19,840 nt of DNA from UBA4416 sp046345275 (GCA_046345275.1 JBKDJY010000060.1:1-19840), one strand, 5' to 3'. Counted from the stretch's first letter, positions 8,239 to 17,066 are shown. Translations and numbers: made by a program. The notes: generated by a model not told the origin, from the letters alone.

Positions 8239-9180
8239 CTATGCTAAGTTTTTCAACATGTTTTCAACCAACGACGGCAAATCATATTTAATTTTCCAAT
8301 TCCAGTCTTTTCTGGCTTCATCGTCAGAAATACTTTGTGGCCAACTATCAGCAATGGCTTGTCTAAAATCAGGTTTATAGGAGATTCTGAATTCTGGAAT
8401 GTGCTTTTTAACTTCTTCCGCAATTTGCTCTGGACTAAAGCTAATGCCTGCCAAATTATAACTGCCTCTTATTTTTATATCATTACCAGATGCATGCATA
8501 ATTTCGATGGTCGCCCTAATTGCATCTTCCATATGCATCATGGGTAAAGTTGTTTTTTCGCTTAAAAAGCATTCATAAAATTTATTCTTTAAAGCTTCGT
8601 GAAATATATGCACCGCATAATCAGTAGTCCCTCCGCCAGGAGCCGATTTCCAACCAATTAGCCCAGGGTAGCGAAGACTTCTTACATCCACATCAAATTT
8701 TCTAAAATACCATTCACACCATCTTTCTCCAGCTTGTTTGCTGATTCCGTATATTGTAGAAGGCTCCATAACAGTATACTGAGGTGTATTTACCCTTGGG
8801 GTTGTAGGTCCAAAAACTGCAATTGAACTTGGCCAATAAATTTTTTTAATATGCTTTTCTTTAGCTAAATCCAAAACATTAAACAGTCCTTCCATGTTTA
8901 ACTTCCAAGCAAACATTGGATTTTGTTCTCCTGTGGCCGACAATAGGGCCGCTAATAAATAAATTTGTTTAATTCCATGTCTTTTTACAACAGCAAACAA
9001 ATCCTCCTTATTTAAGACATCTAATTGCTCAAATGGATTGTTCGGTAAACTTGTTATTGGCTTTAAATCGGCCACTACTACATTCTCTGAGCCATATAAT
9101 AAACTCAATTCTTGAGCTAATTCTATCCCTATTTGACCGCCAGAGCCAATGATTAATATTTTATCTTCTTTATCGAACAT
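8239..9180 (-). CDS. L-threonine 3-dehydrogenase, short-chain (SDR) type
   Basis: The 313-residue protein has an extended-SDR Rossmann fold: nucleotide motif GSGGQIG (12-18), Asp in VVADLKP (about 38), LLAALLSATGE in the position of the family's active-site strand, Ser118/119 in WPSSIAVFG, and the catalytic pair Tyr144/Lys148 in YGISK. The run SSIAVFGP...PSTIYGISKQAGE, with a 'RYPGLIGW' segment at about 173-178, matches the NAD-dependent threonine dehydrogenases of the SDR type found in Bacteroidota. These oxidise threonine to 2-amino-3-ketobutyrate for cleavage to glycine and acetyl-CoA. No kbl-like gene is nearby. A related nucleotide-sugar epimerase is the main alternative. It is divergent from trhO across about 100 bp. 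Confidence 0.82.
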   Translation of the reverse strand: MFDKEDKILIIGSGGQIGIELAQELSLLYGSENVVVADLKPITSLPNNPFEQLDVLNKEDLFAVVKRHGIKQIYLLAALLSATGEQNPMFAWKLNMEGLFNVLDLAKEKHIKKIYWPSSIAVFGPTTPRVNTPQYTVMEPSTIYGISKQAGERWCEWYFRKFDVDVRSLRYPGLIGWKSAPGGGTTDYAVHIFHEALKNKFYECFLSEKTTLPMMHMEDAIRATIEIMHASGNDIKIRGSYNLAGISFSPEQIAEEVKKHIPEFRISYKPDFRQAIADSWPQSISDDEARKDWNWKIKYDLPSLVENMLKNLA

Positions 9181-9214
9181 GATTATAATCAGTACTTTTC
9201 TTTATGATTTTTAC

Positions 9215-9222
9215 TACCTTTG
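9215..9222 (+). promoter_or_regulatory. -7 promoter element for trhO-hmgA
   Basis: TACCTTTG is a perfect TAnnTTTG match in the divergent intergenic region, 64 nt before the trhO ATG at 9287. It would give a leader of roughly 55-60 nt. No clear TTG at -33 was found. Confidence 0.5.
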
Positions 9223-9286
9223 CAAACCTAATTAAATAATTTTAAAACTAAAAATAGTATAACTTGTAATTGTATCTTTTTGAGTG

Positions 9287-10351
9287 ATGATAGAATTAAG
9301 AAACAGGGTTAATAAGGAAGAACTTAAATTTCGTTTGAAGAAAGAAATTATCAAACGCATTACCGTTTCATTTTACAAGTATGTGTTTATTGAAAATCCA
9401 AAAGAATTAAGAGATCATTTATTTATTGAATGGACAAAGCTTAATTGTTTTGGCAGAATTTACGTGGCTCAAGAAGGCATCAATGCTCAGATGTCTATTC
9501 CTAAGAATAATTATGATGCGTTTGTTAATCACTTTTATTCAGACAGCCGATTTAATCATATCCCATTTAAAATAGCGGTTGACGATAATGGTAAATCGTT
9601 TTATAAACTGGCTATAAAAGTGAGGGATAAAATTGTTTCAGACGGCATCAATGATAAAGATTTTGACCCATCAAATACTGGAACTTACTTAAATGCGGCG
9701 GATTTTAATAAGGCTATTGAAGATACTAATACAATCGTAGTTGACATGCGAAATCATTATGAAAGCGAAGTTGGTAGATTTGATTCGGCATTTTGCCCGG
9801 ATGCAGATACTTTTCGAGAAGAATTGCCTTTGGTATTAGAACATTTAAAGGGGCAGGAAAACAAGAAAGTAATTATGTATTGCACTGGAGGTATAAGATG
9901 CGAAAAGGCAAGTGCATACTTAAAATATAAAGGGTTTAAAAATGTTAATCATTTACAAGGAGGCATCATTCAGTATGCCAATGAAGTAAAAGAACAAAAG
10001 CTTGAAAGTAAATTTAGAGGAATAAATTTTGTTTTTGATGAAAGAATAGGTGAAAGGATAACAAATGACGTTCTATCAAATTGTCATCAGTGTGGAAAAC
10101 CATGCGATACTCATGTAAATTGCAAGAACGATGATTGTCATTTACTCTTTATACAATGTTCAGAATGCGCCTCACAAATGCAAGGATGCTGCACCCCATA
10201 CTGTATGGAAATTATAGCTTTGCCAATAGAGCAACAGCGAGAATTGAGAAAAAGAAGAATTAAAAACGAGATGGAATGTTTATCGGTTTATAAAAGTAGA
10301 TTAAGACCAAATTTATCAGAAATGGTAAAAAATAACCTATCTTTAGAATAA
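9287..10351 (+). CDS. trhO: tRNA uridine(34) hydroxylase (rhodanese family)
   Basis: The protein matches the YceA/TrhO family. It has an N-terminal acylphosphatase-like domain (about 25-115, including GRIYVAQEGINAQMS) and a rhodanese domain (about 125-235) with the active-site loop YCTGGIRC, whose first Cys (about 199) is the catalytic position. The C-terminal segment is cysteine-rich (CHQCGKPCDTHVNCKNDDC and on to CCTPYC), probably a zinc site. TrhO performs the O2-dependent hydroxylation of U34 in certain tRNAs, the first step to 5-methoxyuridine derivatives. The frame also opens with GTG at 9284, but the next codon ATG (9287) is the more likely start. The stop is 10 bp before hmgA, so they are probably co-transcribed. 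Confidence 0.92.
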   Translation: MIELRNRVNKEELKFRLKKEIIKRITVSFYKYVFIENPKELRDHLFIEWTKLNCFGRIYVAQEGINAQMSIPKNNYDAFVNHFYSDSRFNHIPFKIAVDDNGKSFYKLAIKVRDKIVSDGINDKDFDPSNTGTYLNAADFNKAIEDTNTIVVDMRNHYESEVGRFDSAFCPDADTFREELPLVLEHLKGQENKKVIMYCTGGIRCEKASAYLKYKGFKNVNHLQGGIIQYANEVKEQKLESKFRGINFVFDERIGERITNDVLSNCHQCGKPCDTHVNCKNDDCHLLFIQCSECASQMQGCCTPYCMEIIALPIEQQRELRKRRIKNEMECLSVYKSRLRPNLSEMVKNNLSLE

Positions 10352-10361
10352 AAAAAGACGT

Positions 10362-11519
10362 ATGCCTATTTATCATAAATTAGGGTCTATCCCACAAAAA
10401 AGACATACCATTTTTAAGTCTCCTCATGGTAAATTTTATTACGAACAGCTATTCGGAACCGAAGGATTTAATAACCATTCTTCTTTGCTTTATCATACCC
10501 ATCGACCTACGCAGGTAAAAGAAATTTTAAAAAGTTATTCTGTTGAACCTAAGGTTGCCGTTGAAAAAAACATCAAATCCCTTCTACTAAAAGGTTTTGA
10601 AATAAAACCAACTGCTGATTTTTTAGAGAGTAGAAAAACAGTTTTGTTTAATAATGATTGCCATATTGGATTAGCCGCGCCCAGTCAAAGCTTGAAAGAT
10701 TATTTTTATAAAAATGCGGATGCAGATGAACTTATTTTTGTCCATAAAGGAAAAGGGAAATTAAAAACATTGATGGGAAATATCTCATTTGAATATGGAG
10801 ATTATTTAATCATTCCAAGAGGAATCATTTATCAAATAGAATTTGAAACTTCAGAAAATAGATTATTATATATTGAATCCTTCGCACCATTTTTTACACC
10901 AAAACGTTATAAATCTTCATCTGGGCAACTTTTAGAGCACTCGCCATTTTGCGAACGTGACTTTAAGTTGCCGACGGAATTGGACACGCACGACGAAAAA
11001 GGCGATTTTTTGATTAAAATTAAAAAGGAAGAAATTATTCATGAATTTGTTTATGCCACTCATCCTTTTGATGTGGTGGGATGGGATGGATATAATTTTC
11101 CATATGGGTTTAGTATTCATAATTTTGAACCCATAACTGGTAGGGTTCATCAGCCACCGCCTGTTCATCAAACTTTCGAAACATCAGATTTTGTAGTCTG
11201 TTCATTTGTGCCTCGCTTATATGACTATCATCCTTTGGCAATTCCTGCGCCATATAATCATAGTAATATTGATAGTGATGAAGTCTTATATTATGTAGAA
11301 GGCGATTTCATGAGTCGGAATAATATAGAGCAAGGTCATATTACTTTACATCCTAAAGGAATACCACACGGACCCGCGCCTGGCGCTATGGAGCGAAGCA
11401 TAGGGCAAACATTGACGAAAGAGTTAGCTGTGATGATAGATACCTTTAAACCGCTTAAAGTTTCTGAAGAAGCGATGGGTATTGATGACGGAAAGTATTA
11501 TAAAAGTTGGGTAGAATAA
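10362..11519 (+). CDS. hmgA: Homogentisate 1,2-dioxygenase
   Basis: The 385-residue protein opens with the family signature (YHKLGSIPQKRHTIF) and has an N-terminal cupin (about 95-180) and a C-terminal catalytic cupin. In the latter, H300 (YNHSN), E307 (SDEVLYY) and H336 (GIPHGP) are the expected Fe(II) ligands. H269 in PPVHQTFE is a likely active-site base. The enzyme opens the homogentisate ring to maleylacetoacetate in tyrosine/phenylalanine breakdown. No other gene of that pathway is in the window; its close partner is trhO, 10 bp upstream. The gene lacks a Shine-Dalgarno, like its neighbours. It converges on alaS with about 50 bp between stops and no strong terminator. Confidence 0.95.
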   Translation: MPIYHKLGSIPQKRHTIFKSPHGKFYYEQLFGTEGFNNHSSLLYHTHRPTQVKEILKSYSVEPKVAVEKNIKSLLLKGFEIKPTADFLESRKTVLFNNDCHIGLAAPSQSLKDYFYKNADADELIFVHKGKGKLKTLMGNISFEYGDYLIIPRGIIYQIEFETSENRLLYIESFAPFFTPKRYKSSSGQLLEHSPFCERDFKLPTELDTHDEKGDFLIKIKKEEIIHEFVYATHPFDVVGWDGYNFPYGFSIHNFEPITGRVHQPPPVHQTFETSDFVVCSFVPRLYDYHPLAIPAPYNHSNIDSDEVLYYVEGDFMSRNNIEQGHITLHPKGIPHGPAPGAMERSIGQTLTKELAVMIDTFKPLKVSEEAMGIDDGKYYKSWVE

Positions 11520-11569
11520 ACCTAACCTTTAATTTCTAGCTTAAACGAACTTTACTTTTAAGTAGATAT

Positions 11570-14227
11570 TTAAAACAAATTTTTTGCTTTTAATAGTACA
11601 GCGTTCAATCCTTCTAATTTAGTTCCTCCAGCTTGTGCATAAAAGTCTTGTCCACCGCCACCCCCATTAATTTCCTTTGCTAATTCTTTAACAATACTTC
11701 CTGCATTTAGTTTTTTGGATTTCACCAATTCATCATCAATGATGACGGATATACTCGGCTTTCCATTAACTTCAGCGGCTAACACGCATACGCAATTTTG
11801 GATTTGGTTGCGAATTTCGAACAAGATATTTTTTATTTCATCAGCGCTGTTAAAAATAATTTTTTCTACAATCAAATTAATCCCATTTTTATTTTCAATT
11901 TTTTCAAGTAATTGTTTTTTGATTTCTTGTGCCTTTTCTTTTAATAATAATTGAAGTTGTTTTTGTAAGTCCGCATTTTCTGAGATAACGTTACTTAGAC
12001 TTTTCACAACATCCTTGTTGTTTTTCAATAATGTTTTAACTTCGTTTAAGGTGTTTGTTTGATTATCAAAAAATTCCTCAAACTTAAGTGCTGTAACAGC
12101 TTCAATTCGCCTAACTCCTGAGGCAACTGCACTTTCAGAAGTTATTTTAAAAAAACCAATTTGCCCAGTGGCATTAACATGAGTTCCACCACACAATTCA
12201 ATAGAATAATTTTTGTCTAATTCAACAACGCGAACAACATCACCATACTTTTCACCAAACAAGGCCATTGCACCAGTTTTTTTAGCCTCTTCGATGGTCA
12301 TTTGTTGAATACTACTTTTTATATTTTCCCTTATTTTAGTATTTACTATTTTTTCAATATCATGTAATTCTTCTTCAGAAATTTTTGAGAAGTGTGAAAA
12401 ATCGAATCGTAAATATTCGTCATTTACCAAACTTCCTTTTTGTTCGACATGCGTCCCTAAAATTTTACGCAATGCTGCATGTAATAAATGCGTTGCGCTG
12501 TGATTATTTTCAGTAAATGAACGTTTTTGTTTATTTACTTTCGCTGTAAAATTAGCTTGAATGTTAACAGGAATTTTATCGCTAAAATGGATAATCATTC
12601 CATTTTCTTTTTTTGTATCATTAATGTATATTTTTTCATGAATGCTTTCAAGTGTTCCAGTATCACCAATTTGCCCACCACTTTCAGCATAAAAAGGGGT
12701 TTTATTCAAAACTATTTGATATTGTTCTTTATTTTTTGATTTTGATTTTCGATACCTAATAATTTTCGTTTCACATTCTAGTTCATCATATCCCACAAAT
12801 TCTGTCAAATTTTTCGAAGCTTCTGTTGTTTCTAAAATAATCCAATCTTCCGCATCGCTGGTGGTCGCTGCTCTTGAACGGGATTTTTGCTCATTTAAAT
12901 AAAAATTAAACTCTTCTTCATTTATGCTTAAATCATATCCGCGAGCAATTAATGAGGTTAAATCAACTGGAAAACCAAAGGTGTCGTATAATTCAAAAAC
13001 TGTTTTACCATCAATGATTTTGCTTTTGTTTGCAGATTTTACATCGATACAAACTTGTTCAATTCGCTTTAGTCCAAATTCCAAAGTTTTATAAAATGAA
13101 ATTTCTTCTTCTTTTATTACTTTTTCAATGAGTGCTTTTTGCGCATTCAATTCTGGGAATTGAGCGCCTAATTGATTTACCAATGTTTGAACGATGCGAT
13201 ACAAAAATGGTTCCTTAATATTTAAAGATTGGTAACCATACCTGATTGCTCGGCGCAATATTCTTCTAATAACATACCCAGCACCAGTATTACTTGGTAG
13301 TTGTCCGTCGGCAATTGAAAATGAAATTGTTCGGATGTGATCTGCTATAACCCTCATGGCTATGTTCACAAGGAGTTGTTTTTTATCTTGTTCTTCGGTT
13401 TCAGGTTTGTAATGAAGTCCGCTAATCTTTTCAATGCTATTTAATAAAGGAGTAAATACATCTGTATCATAATTAGATTGTTTACCTTGTAAAACCCTTA
13501 CTAATCGTTCGAATCCCATTCCTGTGTCAACATGTTGAGCCGGTAATTTCTCCAAAGACCTGTCTGCTTTACGCATAAACTCCATAAAAACATTATTCCA
13601 AATTTCTATAACCTGTGGATCATCATTATTTACAAGCGTTGCGCCATCAATTTTTTTTCTTTCATCATCTGATCTCCCATCATAATGAATTTCGGTGCAA
13701 GGCCCACAAGGTCCAGTATCACCCATTTCCCAAAAATTATCTTTTTTATTCCCTTTTAAAATTCGATTTTCTGGTATTAATAATTTCCAAATATCATATG
13801 CTTCTTGATCAAAGGGAACGTTTTCTTCAGAACTTCCTTCAAAAATCGTAACGTACAATCTATCCTTATCAATTTGATACACATTGGTTAATAATTCCCA
13901 AGCCCACGTAATGGCGTCTTTTTTAAAATAATCGCCAAAACTCCAATTACCAAGCATTTCAAACATGGTATGGTGATAGGTATCAACACCAACTTCTTCT
14001 AAATCGTTATGCTTACCACTTACTCTTAAACATTTTTGAGTATCTGCAACCCTAGGATATTTGATTGGAGCATTGCCTAAAAACAAATCTTTAAAAGGAG
14101 CCATCCCACTATTTATAAACATTAAGGTAGGGTCACCTTTTACAACCATTGGAGCTGATGGCAAAATTTGATGGCCTTTTGATTTAAAAAAATCAAGAAA
14201 TGTTTGTCTTACTTTATTTGATTCCAT
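11570..14227 (-). CDS. alaS: Alanyl-tRNA synthetase
   Basis: This is a full-length (885 aa) class II synthetase. The N-terminal catalytic core has the usual ends (FLDFFKSKGH, MFINSGM, RVSGKHNDLE, FWEMGDTGPCGPCTEIH) and motif 3 (GYVIRRILRRAIRYG, about 317-331). The editing domain carries the zinc-binding HSATH (H576, H580) and CGGTH (C679, H683), which remove mischarged Ser and Gly. A coiled coil runs at about 725-780, and the C-Ala domain has the GGGGGQDFYAQAGG loop (855-868). All key residues are present. It is on the minus strand, with a 224-bp gap to the SRPBCC gene upstream, so it probably has its own promoter, though I could not find a convincing TAnnTTTG there. Confidence 0.98.
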   Translation of the reverse strand: MESNKVRQTFLDFFKSKGHQILPSAPMVVKGDPTLMFINSGMAPFKDLFLGNAPIKYPRVADTQKCLRVSGKHNDLEEVGVDTYHHTMFEMLGNWSFGDYFKKDAITWAWELLTNVYQIDKDRLYVTIFEGSSEENVPFDQEAYDIWKLLIPENRILKGNKKDNFWEMGDTGPCGPCTEIHYDGRSDDERKKIDGATLVNNDDPQVIEIWNNVFMEFMRKADRSLEKLPAQHVDTGMGFERLVRVLQGKQSNYDTDVFTPLLNSIEKISGLHYKPETEEQDKKQLLVNIAMRVIADHIRTISFSIADGQLPSNTGAGYVIRRILRRAIRYGYQSLNIKEPFLYRIVQTLVNQLGAQFPELNAQKALIEKVIKEEEISFYKTLEFGLKRIEQVCIDVKSANKSKIIDGKTVFELYDTFGFPVDLTSLIARGYDLSINEEEFNFYLNEQKSRSRAATTSDAEDWIILETTEASKNLTEFVGYDELECETKIIRYRKSKSKNKEQYQIVLNKTPFYAESGGQIGDTGTLESIHEKIYINDTKKENGMIIHFSDKIPVNIQANFTAKVNKQKRSFTENNHSATHLLHAALRKILGTHVEQKGSLVNDEYLRFDFSHFSKISEEELHDIEKIVNTKIRENIKSSIQQMTIEEAKKTGAMALFGEKYGDVVRVVELDKNYSIELCGGTHVNATGQIGFFKITSESAVASGVRRIEAVTALKFEEFFDNQTNTLNEVKTLLKNNKDVVKSLSNVISENADLQKQLQLLLKEKAQEIKKQLLEKIENKNGINLIVEKIIFNSADEIKNILFEIRNQIQNCVCVLAAEVNGKPSISVIIDDELVKSKKLNAGSIVKELAKEINGGGGGQDFYAQAGGTKLEGLNAVLLKAKNLF

Positions 14228-14451
14228 TGTATTCTTAAAGAAAGTGTGAATATAAAACTTAATTCAATATCTGCGTTATTACGTTTTTTGGATTATTTTC
14301 CGAATGGAAAAATAACATTACAACTTAATTTTCAAATTTGAATGTTTGAATCCGTTTTAAGAATGATCCGTTTTACAAATTCTAATCAATTTGCAAGTAT
14401 GTTTTCTGATAAAGATTAGGATTTTTAAACCGATTGGATCTTCTCTTAAAG

Positions 14452-14901
14452 CTATTTTTTCTCAGCTTCTTTTTTTAAGTCGTTTACAAACTTTTCAAAT
14501 GATTCGTCAAATGAAGGGATTAATTTTGCAAACAATGGAAATAAGGGGCCTCCTATTTTTTCTGTGATAAAGACCTTTGTATTGCCGTTTTGGCTTTGCG
14601 TCAATGTGTGTTCTCTTTTACCTAATGCATCGCCCCAAACTAATCTTCTTTCTGGCTCAAATTCTTTAACGGAAAGTTTAAAAACCCTTTTCGGATCTAG
14701 ATATGATTTGAGTTTTATTTTTTCTCCTTTTGAAATATTTCCTTCAATAGAAATTACAGTTGAATTCCATGTTGGATAATTTTTAGCATTTGTAAGCAAT
14801 TCCCAAATTTTTTTTGGTGCTGCTTCAATGTCAATATTTACAGATGTTTCTCTGCTAAATGTCTTTTTAATTGTTGTGGCCTTGCCATTTGAATTTGTCA
14901 T
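14452..14901 (-). CDS. SRPBCC (START-like) domain protein
   Basis: The 149-residue single-domain protein has the START/Bet v 1-like pattern: an opening strand VNIDIEAAPKKIWELLTNAKNYPTWNST (about 21-48), a series of beta strands with 'GEKIKLKSYLD' and 'RLVWGD', and a long C-terminal helix (about 130-149). Such proteins bind hydrophobic ligands in a cavity; polyketide-cyclase or lipid-binding labels are used generically. No signal peptide is seen, so it is probably cytosolic. The ligand is unknown and the neighbours give no hint. Confidence 0.78.
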   Translation of the reverse strand: MTNSNGKATTIKKTFSRETSVNIDIEAAPKKIWELLTNAKNYPTWNSTVISIEGNISKGEKIKLKSYLDPKRVFKLSVKEFEPERRLVWGDALGKREHTLTQSQNGNTKVFITEKIGGPLFPLFAKLIPSFDESFEKFVNDLKKEAEKK

Positions 14902-15362
14902 GATTGAATTATAAAAATTAAAATTTATTTCTTAAGTATGATTTTTATATGATTTAAAAAAATTACTAAAAATTTCATGCTTGTTAGCTGTTTGATATCA
15001 ATTTGGTTTTTTAATGATAACATCCCTAACAAAGCAAATTGCTTTTTGGACACTTGCAAAATGAAAATAATTGTTTAATAATTTGAGTTTCTTTTCTGTT
15101 TCAGTTTATTTATGAAGTTCCGATTTATATGTAAAATGATTTTTTATGTTAAAACTTTTAAACTTCTCAAAATTAGAAAAATAAAATTTACGGAGCTTTC
15201 ATTTTGATTTGCTATTTTTAGCTTATTAATATTTTTGCTCGCTTTTTAAATGCCAATGACCAAAATGATAAATGATGAAATACCCATGTTTGTGATTAGC
15301 GCCAATACAAATGGCTAAATTGGGCATTCCAAATGACAATAAAAAAACAATAATTTAGACCT
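14902..15362. other. AT-rich intergenic region, no gene seen
   Basis: A 461-bp divergent gap between the SRPBCC gene and the dihydroorotase homologue. All frames are short and the composition is strongly AT-rich. The small palindrome AAAGCAAATTGCTTTTT (15031-15047) could be a weak hairpin. ATGCCAAT (about 15250) and ATTGGGCAT (about 15319) form a spaced imperfect inverted repeat near the dihydroorotase start. No clear promoter was identified. It may be decayed coding or regulatory DNA. Confidence 0.55.
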
Positions 15363-16628
15363 ATGAATTTATTAATTAAACAAGCAACTATCATTGACTC
15401 TGCTAGCCAACACCATGGAAAAGTAGTTGATATCTTAATAAGAAATGGCATCATTACTCAAATTAATAAAAAAGTAAGTGCTGAAAAGGGTATAAAAACA
15501 ATAGAAAGTGAAGATTTACATGTATCTGTTGGCTGGTTAGATCTGCAAGCTAATTTTTGTGATCCAGGAAATGAACATAAAGAAACACTTGAAAATGGTT
15601 TGAAAGCTGCGGCAAAAGGCGGCTTTACAGGAGTGACTGTGATGAGTGGAACAAATCCCCCACTTCATAATAAAGCTCAAATTGATTATATCGTTAATAA
15701 ATCAAAAGCAAACTTAGTAGATGTGTTTCCAATTGGCACCATCAGTCATAATAAAGAAGGAAAAGATTTATCAGAAATGTATGATATGCAACTTTCTGGA
15801 GCCATTGCTTTTAGCGACTATAAAAAACCAATCAAAGATGCTGGATTAATTTTAAGAGCACTCCAATATTCAAATAATATTAATAGTTTTATCATTACAC
15901 ATTGTGATGATAGAACCATTTCAGCAGAAGGCCAAATAAACGAAGGCGTTCTGTCAACTCAATTGGGCTTAAAAGGTATTCCGGCTCTAGCTGAAGAATT
16001 GATGCTTCAACGTAATCTTCAAATTTTAGAATATGCAGGTGGTAAAATGCATATTCCTACAATAAGTACAAAAGGAAGTGTTGATTTGATAAGGAAAGCA
16101 AAAGTAAAAAAACTGAATGTAACATGTGGAGTTGCTGCCTATAATTTATTGTTGGATGAAAATGAATTGGAAAACTTTGATACAATCTTTAAAGTAAATC
16201 CTCCTTTAAGAACTAAAGAGGACATAGAAGCTTTAAAGAAAGGCATTATAGATGGAACAATTGATGTTATAGTCAGTGATCATAACCCTCAGGATATAGA
16301 AAGCAAAGATTTGGAGTTTGATTTGGCGGATAATGGCATGGTGGGTTTAGAAAGTTGCTTTGCAGTTTTAAATAAGGCCTTGGGCACAAAGGTTTCACTG
16401 AGCAGCATCATAGATGCTTTAACCAAAAATCCACGGACCATTTTAGGAATAAAAAATGTTACCATTAAAGAAGGTGAAGCGGCAAACCTGACATTGTTTA
16501 ATCCAAATAAAACTTTTGTATTTAATAAATCACACCTCGTTTCCACAAATAAAAACTCAGGATTTATAGGAAAAGAATTGAGGGGAGAAGTACTCGGTGT
16601 GATAAACAAAAATGTGTTTTTCTCTTAA
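15363..16628 (+). CDS. Dihydroorotase homologue lacking metal ligands (PyrC-like pseudoenzyme)
   Basis: The 421-residue protein has the amidohydrolase layout of type I dihydroorotases: an N-terminal beta part, a TIM barrel, and a C-terminal beta part ending GKELRGEVLGVINKN. Where active enzymes have D-x-H-x-H-x-R-E-P-G, this one has DLQANFCDPG (60-69), so both metal-binding His and the substrate-binding Arg are replaced by Q62, N64 and C66. The later barrel His (normally HVxHVST) is T233 in MHIPTIST. H180 (THCDD) and D306 (SDHNP) remain. It is therefore unlikely to hydrolyse dihydroorotate. In many bacteria such paralogues bind aspartate transcarbamoylase (PyrB) as a structural partner, and Bacteroidota commonly carry one. 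That role is inferred, as no other pyr gene is nearby. Confidence 0.85.
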   Translation: MNLLIKQATIIDSASQHHGKVVDILIRNGIITQINKKVSAEKGIKTIESEDLHVSVGWLDLQANFCDPGNEHKETLENGLKAAAKGGFTGVTVMSGTNPPLHNKAQIDYIVNKSKANLVDVFPIGTISHNKEGKDLSEMYDMQLSGAIAFSDYKKPIKDAGLILRALQYSNNINSFIITHCDDRTISAEGQINEGVLSTQLGLKGIPALAEELMLQRNLQILEYAGGKMHIPTISTKGSVDLIRKAKVKKLNVTCGVAAYNLLLDENELENFDTIFKVNPPLRTKEDIEALKKGIIDGTIDVIVSDHNPQDIESKDLEFDLADNGMVGLESCFAVLNKALGTKVSLSSIIDALTKNPRTILGIKNVTIKEGEAANLTLFNPNKTFVFNKSHLVSTNKNSGFIGKELRGEVLGVINKNVFFS

Positions 16629-16856
16629 CGTTTCATTTAACTTCTTAAACCCGCAAACCTATTTCTAGCAATGCCTAACGAGCAAAATTTTATGCTAGTT
16701 TTTCAGGATAAAACATGGCAAATTTCTTAATCCAAGCTTTGCGGTGTATGCATTAATAATGCCACACAATGGCTTCGCTGGTACTTTCTTTAAAATAAAA
16801 ATGTGATGATAATAACCTCAGGATTAACAACACAACTACGTTCAAACAAAATATAG
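16629..16856. other. Intergenic region with nested inverted repeats
   Basis: No coding frame is seen. CCGCAAA (16651-16657) and TTTGCGG (16738-16744) enclose a second inverted pair CTAGCA (16665-16670) / TGCTAG (16693-16698), so about 94 bp could fold as a nested hairpin. It is followed at once by another palindrome, GCATTA (16750-16755) / TAATGC (16757-16762), itself flanked by GTGT and ACAC. This may be a degenerate mobile repeat or recombination site. Confidence 0.4.
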
Positions 16857-17048
16857 ATGAGCGAGAAAACACAAGCACCGCTGCGCTAATGCTTGCGCTA
16901 GAGGGGTACAAAAGCTATTGAAGAATACAAAATGAATGTAGCAGGATTTGAAGGTGAGTTTGATGTAGTTTGTAAAGATTATGGTATTGATATGGACGGA
17001 ACAGCTGAAGTTGAATTTACAATTGAAGCAGCTCAAGAAATTAAATAA
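16857..17048 (+). pseudogene. Small ORF interrupted by two in-frame stops in a GC-rich insert
   Basis: The frame starts MSEKTQAPLR, hits TAA (16887) and TAG (16899), and then continues in the same frame to a TAA ending at 17048. The acidic C-terminal part begins KAIEEYKMNVAGF and ends EFTIEAAQEIK. Both stops lie inside a 39-bp GC-rich segment flanked by near-identical octamers. Leaving that segment out restores a continuous 50-codon frame. A strong terminator follows 19 nt after the stop, as expected for a real small gene. I do not recognise the protein. It could also be translated today as a shorter 38-residue product from the ATG at 16932. Confidence 0.5.
16869..16907. repeat. 39-bp GC-rich palindromic insert
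   Basis: ACACAAGC (16869-16876) recurs as ACAAAAGC at 16908-16915, exactly 39 bp (13 codons) away. The DNA between is far more GC-rich than its surroundings and can fold: GCGC at 16883-16886 pairs with GCGC at 16895-16898 around an 8-nt loop, with partial pairing beyond. The direct repeat gives it the look of a small insertion with a target duplication. Confidence 0.45.
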
Positions 17049-17066
17049 AAATTAATTCTTAAAAAT

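Noticed and set aside
8239..9180. Sugar-nucleotide epimerase annotation
   Set aside because: The overall pattern fits SDR-type threonine dehydrogenase better, and there are no polysaccharide genes beside it; kept only as an alternative.
11553..11564. TACTT-TT-AAGTA hairpin between hmgA and alaS stops
   Set aside because: A 5-bp AT-rich stem with a 2-nt loop is too weak to call a terminator.
14293..14315. TTATTTTCC-gaat-GGAAAAATAA hairpin upstream of alaS
   Set aside because: It is short and AT-rich with no T tract on the relevant strand, so neither a terminator nor a leader structure can be supported.
16887..16901. In-frame TAA and TAG as recoded stops (selenocysteine or pyrrolysine)
   Set aside because: Neither codon is UGA, two different stops lie four codons apart inside a compositionally odd insert, and there is no sign of the needed machinery.
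16842..17036. 64-residue minus-strand ORF
   Set aside because: It is antisense to the interrupted small ORF, has biased Cys/Phe-rich composition, no promoter or start context, and the terminator next to it serves the plus-strand frame.
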